Shown one piece after another: positions 31,742 to 41,107 of a stretch of 64,000 nucleotides of DNA. The position numbers and the translations under genes were made by a program. The stretch's first letter is position 1. Each line of letters starts with the position of its first letter. The stretch is taken from the NCBI RefSeq assembly GCF_049943955.1, contig NZ_JBNFTW010000004.1, positions 124,001 through 188,000 on the forward strand, in the 5' to 3' direction. The notes under the pieces are model-generated. The model worked only from the letters and a program-made list of their open reading frames with translations, was not told the DNA's origin and did no database searches. The DNA is from Desulfosporosinus sp049943955. GTDB taxonomy: Bacteria; Bacillota; Desulfitobacteriia; Desulfitobacteriales; Desulfitobacteriaceae.

Positions 31742-32812
31742 ATGCTAGAGAAACTTTATGAAATAGAACGTAAATATGATGAGCTTACAGAGCTTCTAAG
31801 CGATCCTGAGATTATTTCTAATCAGACAGAATGGCAAAAATATGCTAAAACTCAAGCAGGCATGACAAATCTTGTTACAGCTTTTCGAGAGTACCAAGAG
31901 GTGACACACCAACTGGAAGAAACAGAGAAGCTTCTGCAAGAAAAGCTTGATCCAGAAATGATGGAGATGGCTGAACAAGAGCGGGACGACTTGGCAAGCC
32001 GGTCTCAGAATCTTGAGGAGTCTATGAAAATCTTACTTCTACCCAAAGACCCTAATGATGAAAAAAATGTCATCATGGAAATTCGGGCAGGAGCTGGCGG
32101 CGAAGAGGCAGCTCTGTTTGCGGGGGATCTCTATAAGATGTATACTCGTTATGCTGAGGAACAGGGCTGGAGGACAGAAGTCCTGAGTGCCAGTTACACC
32201 GATATTGGCGGATATAAAGAAATAATTTTCATTATTGAAGGTTATGGGGCCTACAGTAAGCTGAAGTTTGAAAGTGGTGTCCATCGGGTTCAACGGATTC
32301 CAACGACAGAATCAGGGGGGAGAATTCATACCTCAACGGCAACTGTTGCAGTCTTGCCTGAAGCGGAGGAAGTGGAAGTTTCCATTAATCCCAATGATTT
32401 GAGAATAGATATTTTCTGTTCGAGCGGGCCGGGGGGCCAATGTGTAAATACTACCCAATCAGCTGTAAGAATTACGCATTTGCCGACAGGAATAATTGCA
32501 ACGTGTCAGGATGAGAAATCTCAACTCAAAAACAAAGAGAAAGCTTTGCGTGTTTTGCGTGCTCGTATTTTAGAAAAAGCTCAAGAAGAGGCTATAGGCG
32601 AACAAGCTTCCGAACGCCGAAGTCAAGTTGGTACGGGGGACCGGAGTGAGCGTATACGGACCTATAATTTTCCTCAGGGACGGGTAACTGACCATCGTAT
32701 AGGACTAACACTTCATCGTCTCGAGACTATTCTGGCGGGAGACATGGAAGAAATTATTCAAGCCTTAATCACGTCGGATCAAGCTGAGCGGTTGAAGAAC
32801 GAGATAGCTTAG
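31742..32812 (+). CDS. prfA: Peptide chain release factor 1
   Basis: A 356-residue release factor reading UAA and UAG. Domain 3 has the GGQ tripeptide (SSGPGGQCVNTTQ, about residues 231-233), whose Gln is methylated by the next gene's product. The PxT-type stop-codon motif region lies in domain 2 (about 185-192, RIPTTESGGR). Coupling with prmC, 24 bp away by the start chosen here, is the standard arrangement. Confidence 0.96.
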   Translation: MLEKLYEIERKYDELTELLSDPEIISNQTEWQKYAKTQAGMTNLVTAFREYQEVTHQLEETEKLLQEKLDPEMMEMAEQERDDLASRSQNLEESMKILLLPKDPNDEKNVIMEIRAGAGGEEAALFAGDLYKMYTRYAEEQGWRTEVLSASYTDIGGYKEIIFIIEGYGAYSKLKFESGVHRVQRIPTTESGGRIHTSTATVAVLPEAEEVEVSINPNDLRIDIFCSSGPGGQCVNTTQSAVRITHLPTGIIATCQDEKSQLKNKEKALRVLRARILEKAQEEAIGEQASERRSQVGTGDRSERIRTYNFPQGRVTDHRIGLTLHRLETILAGDMEEIIQALITSDQAERLKNEIA

Positions 32813-32836
32813 GAGACATTGAATCAGGAGGTTAAT

Positions 32837-33685
32837 TTGGCTTTGAACGTACTGGAAGGGATGCGCTGGGGTGAGGCGCAGCTTCTGGATAAGAAGATTG
32901 ATAACGCCCGCTTTGATGCAGATAGGCTGCTTGCCGAAATTCTCAAAGTTTCAAGAGACAAACTTTATTTTGAGAGGGATCGGGAATTAAGCAGTGACGA
33001 AGAAAATGCTTTTAAACAATGGGTTGTTCGACGTTCAGAGCATGAGCCACTTCAGTATATTCTAAAATCCCAGGAGTTTATGGGGCTTCCTTTTTATGTC
33101 GATGAGCGGGTGCTTATCCCCCGTTCAGATAGTGAGACATTAGTTGAGACCTGGCTGGAATTCGTTCGTCAGGAAGAAAAGCAAGGGCGAGAGAGGATAA
33201 AGGTGGCCGATCTCTGTACGGGAAGTGGAGCCCTTGCCATTTCCATGGCCTATTATTATCCAAAGGCTGAAGTTGTGGGCTCTGATCTTTCCTCAGACGC
33301 TCTCGAGGTGGCTCGCATGAATGCAGGCAATTTAGGAGTCCCGGTGAACTGGCGGGAAGGCGATTTCGCAGCTTCCATTAGGGGGGAATGTTGGGATTGG
33401 ATTATCTCTAATCCTCCCTATGTGGCTATGGCTGACTACGTTCAGTGTGCTCCTGAGATATTTTGTGAGCCTTCCATGGCTTTTTTAGGCGGACAAGATG
33501 GTTTGGATTTTTATCGCCGACTGGCGGAAGAGGCGAGAACGCTCTTAAAGCCGGAAGGAAAAATTCTATTGGAAATTGGTTGGGATCAAGGAGAAGTCGT
33601 TTGCGGTATTTTCCAAAAGAAGGGTTTTATGACTCAAGTGTTCCCGGATTTGGCAGGCCGAGACCGGGTGATCTTAGCGAGGTGA
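32837..33685 (+). CDS. prmC: Release factor glutamine methyltransferase PrmC (HemK)
   Basis: A 282-residue class I SAM methyltransferase that methylates the GGQ glutamine of release factors. Motif I is VADLCTGSGALAISMA and the substrate-binding tetrapeptide is NPPY in ISNPPYVAM. The N-terminal helical domain ends in LQYILKSQEFMGLPF, a hallmark stretch. I chose TTG 32837 because AGGAGG sits 5 nt before it; TTG 32819 would add six residues but has poor spacing. sua5 follows 6 bp after the stop. Confidence 0.94.
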   Translation: MALNVLEGMRWGEAQLLDKKIDNARFDADRLLAEILKVSRDKLYFERDRELSSDEENAFKQWVVRRSEHEPLQYILKSQEFMGLPFYVDERVLIPRSDSETLVETWLEFVRQEEKQGRERIKVADLCTGSGALAISMAYYYPKAEVVGSDLSSDALEVARMNAGNLGVPVNWREGDFAASIRGECWDWIISNPPYVAMADYVQCAPEIFCEPSMAFLGGQDGLDFYRRLAEEARTLLKPEGKILLEIGWDQGEVVCGIFQKKGFMTQVFPDLAGRDRVILAR

Positions 33686-33691
33686 GCATCG

Positions 33692-34738
33692 GTGCAGACA
33701 AAACGAGTATATATTGATGGAGTATCTCCGGAACCTGAATTAATTTCTGAAGGGGCGAATTGGCTTCGTGCAGGAGAACTTGTGGCATTTCCGACAGAAA
33801 CGGTTTATGGCTTGGGGGCTAATGCCCTTAGCGCTTCCGCCTGTGCTAAAATTTTTGCAGCCAAAGGCAGACCCCAGGACAATCCTCTGATTGTCCATGT
33901 TTGTAATCGGGCCATGGCCGACAGGTATGTGGACGGGTGGACAGCCGAAGCGGAACAATGTGCTCATCATTTTTGGCCTGGACCATTAACGTTGGTACTA
34001 AAAAAGAAGCCGCTGATACCGGATAACGTCACGGCTGGATTGCCTAACATAGCTCTCAGGATGCCGAGCCATCCTGTTGCCTTGCGTTTAATCGAAGAAT
34101 CAGGTCTTCCTATCGCGGCACCAAGCGCCAATCTATCGGGAAAGCCTAGTCCCACTAACGGCAGCCATGTATGGCGTGATATGAAGGGGAAAATTCCCTT
34201 GATTCTTGATGCCGGGGCATGTCCAGTGGGGCTGGAATCAACGGTACTTGATTTGAGCGGGAAGGTGCCTACGATTTTGCGCCCGGGCGGAATCACCAAG
34301 GAAAAATTAGAAGAAATTCTGGGAGAGGTTCAGATCGATGTTCCCCATGAGAACCAAGCTCCTAAAGCGCCGGGAATGAAGTATCGTCACTATGCTCCTC
34401 AGGGTGAAATGATTTTATTGGTGGGTTCTTCACAACGCGTTGTACAGCGCATGGGATTGGAAATCCAGCGTGGCCACGCGCGGTTAAAAAAGGTTGGGAT
34501 TCTTTGCACTCTAGAAAGTGCTCCGTTTTTACACCACCTTCTTCCGGATCTTCTTTTTGTATTAGGCTCCCAAAATCGGCCTGAAGAAATTGCTGCGAGC
34601 TTGTTTGAAGGACTCCGGGTTTGTGATGAAAGAGGCATGGATTTAATTTTAGCAGAAGGAATCGAAGAGGCTGGTTTAGGAAGTGCAATTATGAACCGCT
34701 TGCAGAAAGCGGCCGGGCAAAGAGTAGAATTTATATAG
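33692..34738 (+). CDS. tsaC: L-threonylcarbamoyladenylate synthase (Sua5/YwlC)
   Basis: A 348-residue enzyme making threonylcarbamoyl-AMP for the t6A37 modification of ANN-reading tRNAs. The YrdC domain (about 10-205) contains FPTETVYGLGANA and KGRPQDNPLIVH. The C-terminal Sua5 domain (about 225-348) starts with the linker APGMKYRHYAP, which separates this long form from the short TsaC. Position after prmC matches ywlC in Bacillus. Confidence 0.94.
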   Translation: MQTKRVYIDGVSPEPELISEGANWLRAGELVAFPTETVYGLGANALSASACAKIFAAKGRPQDNPLIVHVCNRAMADRYVDGWTAEAEQCAHHFWPGPLTLVLKKKPLIPDNVTAGLPNIALRMPSHPVALRLIEESGLPIAAPSANLSGKPSPTNGSHVWRDMKGKIPLILDAGACPVGLESTVLDLSGKVPTILRPGGITKEKLEEILGEVQIDVPHENQAPKAPGMKYRHYAPQGEMILLVGSSQRVVQRMGLEIQRGHARLKKVGILCTLESAPFLHHLLPDLLFVLGSQNRPEEIAASLFEGLRVCDERGMDLILAEGIEEAGLGSAIMNRLQKAAGQRVEFI

Positions 34739-34804
34739 GGTTTAACCTCGCGTCTAAGAGACCCTTCCCTGCGCATATACATAGGGAGAACGGAGGGAAG
34801 GGTA

Positions 34805-35389
34805 TTGAATTTAGCGTGGGTTGTTGCCGTAGCAATTGCTTTAGGCACAGATGCATTCTCCTTATCATTGGCGATTGGCTTGTCCGGAATTAGGAAAGGC
34901 TTAATGTTGAAATTTATCTTAGTCGTAGCAGCTTTCCATGTGCTGATGCCTTTAGGCGGAATGGTCTTAGGTCAGGCTTTAGGAGCTATTTTAGGACAAT
35001 TGGCAAGTTGGATTGGGGCTTTGATATTGATAGGTTTGGGGGGGCATATATTTTACAAAGTATACCATCCGACGACAGAACGATTTTCCTTTGCGGAGGC
35101 TAAGACAGCCTTGCTGCAGAAAAAGCTGTTTATGGACATTTCCTATAAGGGATGGGGCCTCTATGTGTTGGCGGCTAGTGTCAGCCTGGATGCTTTGAGC
35201 GTAGGCTTTTCTCTGGGGACTTTTGGCTTCAATATCTTGATCAGCGTTATGGCAATGGGGGTTATTGCAGGCTTCATGACAGGAATGGGTTTGCTCTTAG
35301 GACGCGTAATTGGTACACGTTTGGGTGATAAGGCAGAATTATTAGGTGGCGTCGCTTTGTTTTTAATTGGCCTGAAATTACTATTCTGA
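34805..35389 (+). CDS. mntP: Manganese efflux pump MntP
   Basis: A 194-residue membrane protein with six hydrophobic helices in two repeats, each bearing an acidic site (GTDAFSLSLAIG near the N-terminus and LDALSVGFSLG near 130). This is the DUF204/MntP fold. It exports Mn2+ and protects against excess. In Bacillus, mntP (ywlD) also lies between ywlC and ywlE. In Mn2+-rich species its expression can be riboswitch-controlled; the 66 bp upstream here are too short for that. Confidence 0.9.
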   Translation: MNLAWVVAVAIALGTDAFSLSLAIGLSGIRKGLMLKFILVVAAFHVLMPLGGMVLGQALGAILGQLASWIGALILIGLGGHIFYKVYHPTTERFSFAEAKTALLQKKLFMDISYKGWGLYVLAASVSLDALSVGFSLGTFGFNILISVMAMGVIAGFMTGMGLLLGRVIGTRLGDKAELLGGVALFLIGLKLLF

Positions 35390-35401
35390 TGGGGTGTAGT
35401 T

Positions 35402-35854
35402 ATGGCGTTAAAACTGCTGTTTATATGCACGGGTAATACCTGCCGAAGTCCGATGGCAGAAAGGCTTGCCCGGCAGCTTTTTGGCAAAGAGGTTCAAGTC
35501 ACTTCGGCAGGTATAGAAGCTTGGGAAGGTGAGAAGGCAAGCCTTCAGGCCTTGGAAGTTCTTAAAGAAAAGAATTTGGATCTTTCCGATCACCGGGCAA
35601 GGAGAATCAGCACAGAACTAATGAGCGAGGCGGATTGGATTATTCCAATGACACAGGCTCAGGAAGAACGTCTCAAATATCGTTTTCCCGAATTCGCCTC
35701 TAAAATTCGCTGTTTAGGCGGATGGGGAGAGCGGGGACGAGATATTCGCGATCCTTGGATGGGTTCAGTTGACGAGTATCGTCAGACAGCTTCAGAAATT
35801 GAGGAGTTATTGCATTATCTCAAAGAACATCTTGCTGAGGATATTGAGAAATGA
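35402..35854 (+). CDS. ywlE: Low-molecular-weight protein arginine/tyrosine phosphatase YwlE
   Basis: A 150-residue phosphatase. The P-loop FICTGNTCRSP gives nucleophile C9 and R15, and the general-acid Asp is in RDPWMG. A Thr after Gly in the P-loop (CTGNT), as here, is the feature known to shift YwlE toward arginine phosphate; this points to reversal of McsB protein-arginine phosphorylation. It lies between mntP and rpiB as in Bacillus. Confidence 0.92.
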   Translation: MALKLLFICTGNTCRSPMAERLARQLFGKEVQVTSAGIEAWEGEKASLQALEVLKEKNLDLSDHRARRISTELMSEADWIIPMTQAQEERLKYRFPEFASKIRCLGGWGERGRDIRDPWMGSVDEYRQTASEIEELLHYLKEHLAEDIEK

Positions 35855-35890
35855 CAGATAAGGCATAAGATGAAATGAAGATGATTACAC

Positions 35891-35915
35891 TAGCGACGTT
35901 GTCGCTAATTTTTTT
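35891..35915 (+). terminator. Terminator after ywlE
   Basis: TAGCGAC-gtt-GTCGCTA followed by ATTTTTTT. Confidence 0.9.
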
Positions 35916-35998
35916 GGGATTGCCAAGTTTTCATTGTTTGCAGGGATTTTGTAAGTATTTGTAGAACTGAATGATTACATAGAAATGGAGGAATTAAA

Positions 35999-36448
35999 GT
36001 GAGAGTTGTTCTTGGAGCAGACCACGGTGGATACGAACTCAAGGAGGCCATTCGCGGGCATTTAGAGTCACAAGGATATAAGGTTCTCGATGTAGGAACT
36101 CATTCGACAGATTCAGTAGATTATCCTATGTATGGTTTTGCAGTAGGTAATGCCATTCTAAAGGGTGAAGCTGATTTGGGGATTGCTGTGTGTGGCACGG
36201 GACAAGGAATATCGATAGCCGCTAATAAACTTCCGGGAATTCGCTCTGCCGTATGTACGGAAACCTTTTCGGCAAGGATGGCTCGAGAACATAATAACGC
36301 CAATGTTTTAGCTTTAGGCGGCAGAGTTGTGGGTATAGGACTGGCCCTTGACATCGTCGATATCTTTCTGAAAACGGAGTTTTCAGGGGGGAGACATGAA
36401 CGGCGGATAAATTTGATTACTGACTTTGAACTTGGTAAGAACGTCTGA
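35999..36448 (+). CDS. rpiB: Ribose-5-phosphate isomerase B
   Basis: A 149-residue isomerase interconverting ribose-5-P and ribulose-5-P. Start GTG 35999 after GGAGG. Motifs are GADHGGYELKE, the catalytic cysteine in VCGTGQGISIAANK and the RSAVCTETFSARMAREHNNANVLALGG-type block (first part RSAVCTETFSARMAREHN). Its order before ywlG and glyA is that of Bacillus ywlF. Confidence 0.95.
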   Translation: MRVVLGADHGGYELKEAIRGHLESQGYKVLDVGTHSTDSVDYPMYGFAVGNAILKGEADLGIAVCGTGQGISIAANKLPGIRSAVCTETFSARMAREHNNANVLALGGRVVGIGLALDIVDIFLKTEFSGGRHERRINLITDFELGKNV

Positions 36449-36478
36449 CATTAGTCCGTGGAAGGAGGGGCCTCGTAC

Positions 36479-37039
36479 GTGGAAAACGATGCTTCGCAAA
36501 AACTTCAAGAATTAAAGCAAGAGTGGGAAGGAATTCTTGACGGCTTCTTCCAGCAGGTGACGCTGCGTTCTCAGCAGATTTTTGTCCTTGGATGCAGCAC
36601 CAGTGAGGTCGTTGGACATCGAATAGGGCAAGGAAGCAGTTTAGATGTTGCTGAGATATTATTGCCGTCCTTGTTGAAAAGAGTTCGACAAAAAGGAATT
36701 TATTTGGCTGTTCAGGGATGTGAACATATTAACCGTGCTTTAGTTGTCGAAGAGGATTGCGCAGAACATTATGGCTTAGAGATCGTTACAGTACTTCCTG
36801 CGCTCCATGCCGGAGGAGCTATGACTGTTAAAGCCTGGGATTCGTTCACGTCGCCGGTCATGGTTGAAACTATTCAAGGCCATGCCGGGATAGATGTTGG
36901 AGATACGTTCATCGGCATGCACCTGCGCCCGGTCGTTATTCCTGTCCGCATTCACGTTAAAGAATTAGGTGAAGCTCATCTTACCCTGGCCCGTACTCGC
37001 CCGCGCCTTATCGGGGGGCCAAGGGCCAGATACGAATAA
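36479..37039 (+). CDS. ywlG: TIGR01440/DUF436 protein YwlG
   Basis: A 186-residue conserved protein of unknown function. Family stretches are VLGCSTSEVVGHRIGQGSS, AVQGCEHINRALV and a C-terminal RPRLIGGPRARYE. It is regularly located between rpiB and glyA in Firmicutes, as here. I chose GTG 36479 after GGAGGGG; a GTG at 36458 would add seven residues. No membrane or signal sequence. Confidence 0.9.
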   Translation: MENDASQKLQELKQEWEGILDGFFQQVTLRSQQIFVLGCSTSEVVGHRIGQGSSLDVAEILLPSLLKRVRQKGIYLAVQGCEHINRALVVEEDCAEHYGLEIVTVLPALHAGGAMTVKAWDSFTSPVMVETIQGHAGIDVGDTFIGMHLRPVVIPVRIHVKELGEAHLTLARTRPRLIGGPRARYE

Positions 37040-37104
37040 TTTTAGAGTGAGTTGAGAAGAAGAAAAGAAATTCAGACTCAAACTACAGAATAGGAGCGAA
37101 TAAC

Positions 37105-38361
37105 ATGGATTATATCAATCAATGGGTTAAACCACAGGATCCGGAAGTCGCTGAAGCGATGGAACAAGAGGAAAATCGACAAAGGCAGACCATTGAACTT
37201 ATTGCTTCTGAGAACTTTGTAAGCAGAGCTGTCTTAGCGGCTCAAGGCTCAGTCTTAACCAACAAATATGCCGAGGGTTATCCGGGTAAACGCTACTATG
37301 GGGGATGCGAATACGTCGATGTGGCAGAAAATTTGGCTCGGGAACGGATTAAAAAAATCTTTGGAGCCGAACATGCCAATGTTCAGCCACATTCAGGATC
37401 TCAAGCTAATATGGCAGTATATTTCGCCATGTTAAAACCCGGAGACACTGTGTTGGGAATGAATTTATCTCATGGAGGGCATTTAACCCACGGCAGTCAA
37501 GTGAATATCTCCGGAACTTATTTTAACTTTGTCTCTTATGGAGTCGATAAGGAAACAGAACGCATTGATTATGAAATGGTGCGCAAATTGGCACTTGAGC
37601 ATAAGCCAAAATTAATCGTCGCCGGAGCCAGTGCTTATCCACGGATAATTGATTTTGCTAAAATGCGGGAAATAGCTGATGAAGCAAATTCTTTATTTAT
37701 GGTTGATATGGCACATTTCGCCGGTTTAGTGGCGGCGGGTCTTCATCCATCTCCAGTCCCCTATGCTCACTTTGTAACTTCAACAACACATAAGACGTTA
37801 AGGGGACCGCGGGGAGGATTAATACTCTGTAAGCAAGAATATGCCCAGGCAATTGACAAAGCCATCTTCCCAGGGATTCAGGGAGGACCTCTGATGCATG
37901 TCATCGCTGCCAAAGCGGTTGCCTTTGGCGAAGCGCTGCAGCCGGAATTTAAAGAGTATCAAAAACGAATTGTGGAAAATGCCCAAGCACTGGCTCAGAG
38001 CCTCCTAGAAAAAGGGTTCCGGCTCGTTTCCGGAGGAACGGACAATCATCTTATGCTTGTGGATGTAAAGCCGAAAGGGCTGACAGGAAAAGAAGCCGAA
38101 CATATTCTCCACGAAGTCGGTATTACTGTCAATAAAAACACTATTCCTTTTGAAACGGAAAGCCCTTTTGTTACCAGCGGCATTCGTATTGGAACGCCTG
38201 CTGTTACTACTCGTGGGATGAATCCTCAGGCTATGGCGCAAATTGCCGAAGCAATTGACCTTGCCTTGACCTCTCACCATGAACCTGATAAACTAGCGAA
38301 GGCGCGGGGAATTGTCAGCGCACTATGTGCTGAATATCCCCTATACGCTAATTTAAATTAG
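37105..38361 (+). CDS. glyA: Serine hydroxymethyltransferase
   Basis: A 418-residue PLP enzyme converting serine and tetrahydrofolate to glycine and methylene-THF. The PLP lysine is K230 in VTSTTHKTLRGPRGG. Other family stretches are ELIASENFVS, NVQPHSGSQANMAVY and the C-terminal TSGIRIGTPAVTTRGM. No glycine or other riboswitch fits in the 65-bp gap upstream. upp follows 16 bp later. Confidence 0.97.
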   Translation: MDYINQWVKPQDPEVAEAMEQEENRQRQTIELIASENFVSRAVLAAQGSVLTNKYAEGYPGKRYYGGCEYVDVAENLARERIKKIFGAEHANVQPHSGSQANMAVYFAMLKPGDTVLGMNLSHGGHLTHGSQVNISGTYFNFVSYGVDKETERIDYEMVRKLALEHKPKLIVAGASAYPRIIDFAKMREIADEANSLFMVDMAHFAGLVAAGLHPSPVPYAHFVTSTTHKTLRGPRGGLILCKQEYAQAIDKAIFPGIQGGPLMHVIAAKAVAFGEALQPEFKEYQKRIVENAQALAQSLLEKGFRLVSGGTDNHLMLVDVKPKGLTGKEAEHILHEVGITVNKNTIPFETESPFVTSGIRIGTPAVTTRGMNPQAMAQIAEAIDLALTSHHEPDKLAKARGIVSALCAEYPLYANLN

Positions 38362-38377
38362 GAGTTGAGACCAGAAT

Positions 38378-39007
38378 ATGGCAAAACTTCAAGTTCTTGA
38401 CCACCCTCTCATTCAACATAAGCTATCCTTGATTCGCGATGAAAAAACAGGTTCCAAAGAATTTCGGGAGCTTGTAGAGGAAGTCGCAATGTTGATGGCT
38501 TATGAGGTAACCCGGGATTTTCCCCTTCAAGAAGTCGAAGTTCAAACCCCGGTAGGTTTGGCTAGAACCAAAGTAATTGCTGGTCGAAAAGTTGGGTTAG
38601 TTCCTATTCTTCGAGCGGGGTTAGGTATGGTTGACGGCATGCTGCGGCTGATTCCTGCGGCAAAAGTTGGACATGTGGGCTTGTATCGTGATCCGGAGAC
38701 TCTCTCTCCGGTAGAGTATTATTGCAAACTTCCCAGCGATATTGCCGAGCGGGATCTGATAGTTATTGATCCCATGCTGGCAACAGGAGGCTCAGCCTCT
38801 GCTGCCATTACATTTTTAAAAGATCGTGGAGCTAAAAACATAAAATTAATGTGTCTCATTGCAGCACCGGAAGGAATAAAAGCTGTACAAAGCGCACATG
38901 CTGATGTTGATATTTTTGTTGCCGCTGTTGATGAGCGCCTAAACGATCATGGCTATATAATCCCGGGGCTCGGTGATGCCGGGGACCGCTTGTTTGGGAC
39001 AAAATGA
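38378..39007 (+). CDS. upp: Uracil phosphoribosyltransferase
   Basis: A 209-residue salvage enzyme making UMP from uracil and PRPP. The PRPP-binding loop is LIVIDPMLATGGSASAA, and the uracil-binding C-terminus is YIIPGLGDAGDRLFGTK. It overlaps the next gene by 4 bp, which joins pyrimidine salvage with deoxycytidylate deamination. Confidence 0.97.
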   Translation: MAKLQVLDHPLIQHKLSLIRDEKTGSKEFRELVEEVAMLMAYEVTRDFPLQEVEVQTPVGLARTKVIAGRKVGLVPILRAGLGMVDGMLRLIPAAKVGHVGLYRDPETLSPVEYYCKLPSDIAERDLIVIDPMLATGGSASAAITFLKDRGAKNIKLMCLIAAPEGIKAVQSAHADVDIFVAAVDERLNDHGYIIPGLGDAGDRLFGTK

Positions 39008-39477
39008 TGAAGCGGGAAAAACGCCCAAGTTGGGATAGTTATTTCATGCAGTTGGCACATGTTGTAGCAGGTCGTTCTACCTGTCTGCGACGTCAAGTTG
39101 GAGCTGTAATTGTTAAGGATAAACAAATCTTAACGACAGGCTATAATGGGAGTCCTTCGGGACTCCAACATTGTGAACAAATTGGGTGCCTACGGCAGAG
39201 CTTAGGCGTTCCTTCAGGGGAGCGCCACGAGATCTGCCGTGCTGTGCATGCAGAACAAAATGCTTTAGTACAGGCAGCCAAGCATGGAGTGGCGATATCA
39301 GGGGCGGACCTTTATGTGACCCATCAACCCTGTGTACTCTGCATGAAGTTGCTTATTAATGTCGGGATTATACGTATTTTCTATCATTATCCCTATCCGG
39401 ATCAACTGTCCCTGGACATGGCTGAAGAAGCAGGACTTCAGTTGATTCACGTTGAGGAAGACATCCCAAAATTGTGA
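39004..39477 (+). CDS. dCMP deaminase (ComEB-like)
   Basis: A 157-residue zinc deaminase making dUMP from dCMP for thymidylate synthesis. The zinc motifs are HAEQNAL (catalytic Glu) and PCVLCMK; the GYNGSPSGLQHC stretch is typical of dCMP deaminases. Start ATG 39004 or 39007 overlaps the upp stop. It has no N-terminal kinase domain. A 10-bp-arm hairpin lies just downstream. Confidence 0.92.
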   Translation: MMKREKRPSWDSYFMQLAHVVAGRSTCLRRQVGAVIVKDKQILTTGYNGSPSGLQHCEQIGCLRQSLGVPSGERHEICRAVHAEQNALVQAAKHGVAISGADLYVTHQPCVLCMKLLINVGIIRIFYHYPYPDQLSLDMAEEAGLQLIHVEEDIPKL

Positions 39478-39484
39478 TAGTTTG

Positions 39485-39514
39485 GTCACCTCTCCATATC
39501 AATTGAGAGGTGAC
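39485..39514. other. Intergenic hairpin between the dCMP deaminase gene and wecB
   Basis: GTCACCTCTC / GAGAGGTGAC with a 10-nt loop. No T tract follows, so it is more likely an mRNA-processing or weak pausing site than a terminator. Confidence 0.5.
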
Positions 39515-39535
39515 TCAATCGAAGGGAGTAAGCCT

Positions 39536-40657
39536 GTGATCAGACAAAAAAAAGTGATGGTGGTGTTCGGTACTCGCCCAGAGGCAATTAAGATGGCCCC
39601 TGTCATCCAAGCCCTTAGGCAGCAAGAATCAATTCACTGTCAGATCACCGTGACGGCCCAGCATCGCGAAATGTTAGATCAGGTTCTGGAATTGTTCAAG
39701 TTAACTCCTGATTTTGATCTTAATCTTATGAAACAAGGTCAAACTCTGACAGATATAACAACACGCGCTCTTAATGGACTCCGGGAAGTATTCCAACAGG
39801 AATCACCTGATCTTGTACTGGTTCACGGAGATACAACGACCACCTTTGTAGCTGCTCTGGCAGCCTTCTATGCCCAAATACCTATCGGGCATGTTGAAGC
39901 GGGATTGCGTACGGGGAATAAATATTCTCCCTATCCTGAAGAAATGAATCGCAGACTGGCTGGAGTCCTGACAGATTTGCATTTTGCCCCCACGGAAAGA
40001 GCAAGAGAAAATCTCCTGCGCGAAGGGGTTGCCCCGGAAAATGTATTTGTTACAGGCAATACTGTGATTGATGCCTTACTGGCGACGGTGAAAGCTGATT
40101 ATTCTTTTCTGGAACCCGAAATCCAAGCTATTCTTAAACAAGGTAATGCATCTCGTATGATTTTGGTCACCACTCATCGCCGGGAAAATCTTGGGGAACC
40201 GATGCGGCAAATATACCAGGCCCTAAGCAAGATGTTGGAACTATTCCCGGATACTTATGTGGTATTTCCGGTTCATAAGAATCCAAAGGTTCGCAATGTT
40301 GTCGAAGAAGTCCTAGGAAAACACCCTCGCGTCTTTCTTATTGAACCAATGGATTACGAACCATTTGTAAATCTGATGGCACGGGCGTATTTAATATTGA
40401 CAGATTCTGGAGGGATTCAAGAGGAAGCCCCTTCTCTCGGTAAGCCTGTGTTAGTAGTCAGAGATACGACAGAAAGGCCTGAGGCAGTGGAGGCTAGGAC
40501 AGTTTCCCTTGTTGGGACGGAGTATGACTGTGTGTTAGCGGAGCTTAGACGCTTGCTGCATGATGACGATGCCTACCAAAAGATGGCAATGGCGAGTAAT
40601 CCATATGGAGATGGCCATGCCGCCGAACGAATAGCGCAAATTATCATTAAAAATTGA
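39536..40657 (+). CDS. wecB: UDP-N-acetylglucosamine 2-epimerase (non-hydrolysing)
   Basis: A 373-residue enzyme converting UDP-GlcNAc to UDP-ManNAc. Conserved stretches are VVFGTRPEAIKMAPV, HGDTTTTF, HVEAGLRTG and TDSGGIQEEAP. UDP-ManNAc feeds the TagA/WecG-type transferase at 53.8 kb, so a ManNAc-containing wall polymer is likely made. I chose GTG 39536, 7 nt after AAGGGAG. It is next to the atp operon, as in several clostridia. Confidence 0.95.
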   Translation: MIRQKKVMVVFGTRPEAIKMAPVIQALRQQESIHCQITVTAQHREMLDQVLELFKLTPDFDLNLMKQGQTLTDITTRALNGLREVFQQESPDLVLVHGDTTTTFVAALAAFYAQIPIGHVEAGLRTGNKYSPYPEEMNRRLAGVLTDLHFAPTERARENLLREGVAPENVFVTGNTVIDALLATVKADYSFLEPEIQAILKQGNASRMILVTTHRRENLGEPMRQIYQALSKMLELFPDTYVVFPVHKNPKVRNVVEEVLGKHPRVFLIEPMDYEPFVNLMARAYLILTDSGGIQEEAPSLGKPVLVVRDTTERPEAVEARTVSLVGTEYDCVLAELRRLLHDDDAYQKMAMASNPYGDGHAAERIAQIIIKN

Positions 40658-40882
40658 ATTCGGCAATAGAAATATACTATGTATAAAAAAGCACAAAGTT
40701 ATGGTATAGTATGTTACAATAGGATTTAGAAATAACGGATAAAGGGAAAACGTAAAATAAAAATACAGAAGATATTATTAAAAATAATCTTTTGAATACT
40801 CTTTCTATCGAGGATGAAAAGGAAGGATTTTTACATTCGTTTCGCGAAAGTTTTTACTAGCACATAGCAAAGGACGAGGAAT

Positions 40883-41107
40883 ATGGCGAGTAGTCTTAAG
40901 GGATGGCAAAAGGCACTAGCGATAGGTTCAAGTATTGCGTCCATATTGGCAGGACTCGTCGGTGGGGGATTTTTTTTGGGACGATATTTGGATGCTCGTT
41001 GGGGAACGCAGCCTGTATTCACCATTGGCCTGATGCTGGCTGGGCTGGCATTAGGAGCGAGCTATCTCGTAATTACTTTAAAAGAGTGGATAGCCGATGA
41101 GAAGTAG
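40883..41107 (+). CDS. atpZ: AtpZ-type small membrane protein of the ATP synthase operon
   Basis: A 74-residue protein with two membrane helices (about 12-34 and 43-66). GGGFFLGRYLDARWGTQPVFTIG between them is the AtpZ/AtpQ signature. AtpZ partners AtpI; together they have been linked to Mg2+/Ca2+ supply to, or assembly of, the Fo part. The ATG follows AAAGGACGAGGA. The 225 bp upstream are A/T-rich and should hold the operon promoter, but only a TACAAT-like -10 near 40713 was found. Confidence 0.85.
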   Translation: MASSLKGWQKALAIGSSIASILAGLVGGGFFLGRYLDARWGTQPVFTIGLMLAGLALGASYLVITLKEWIADEK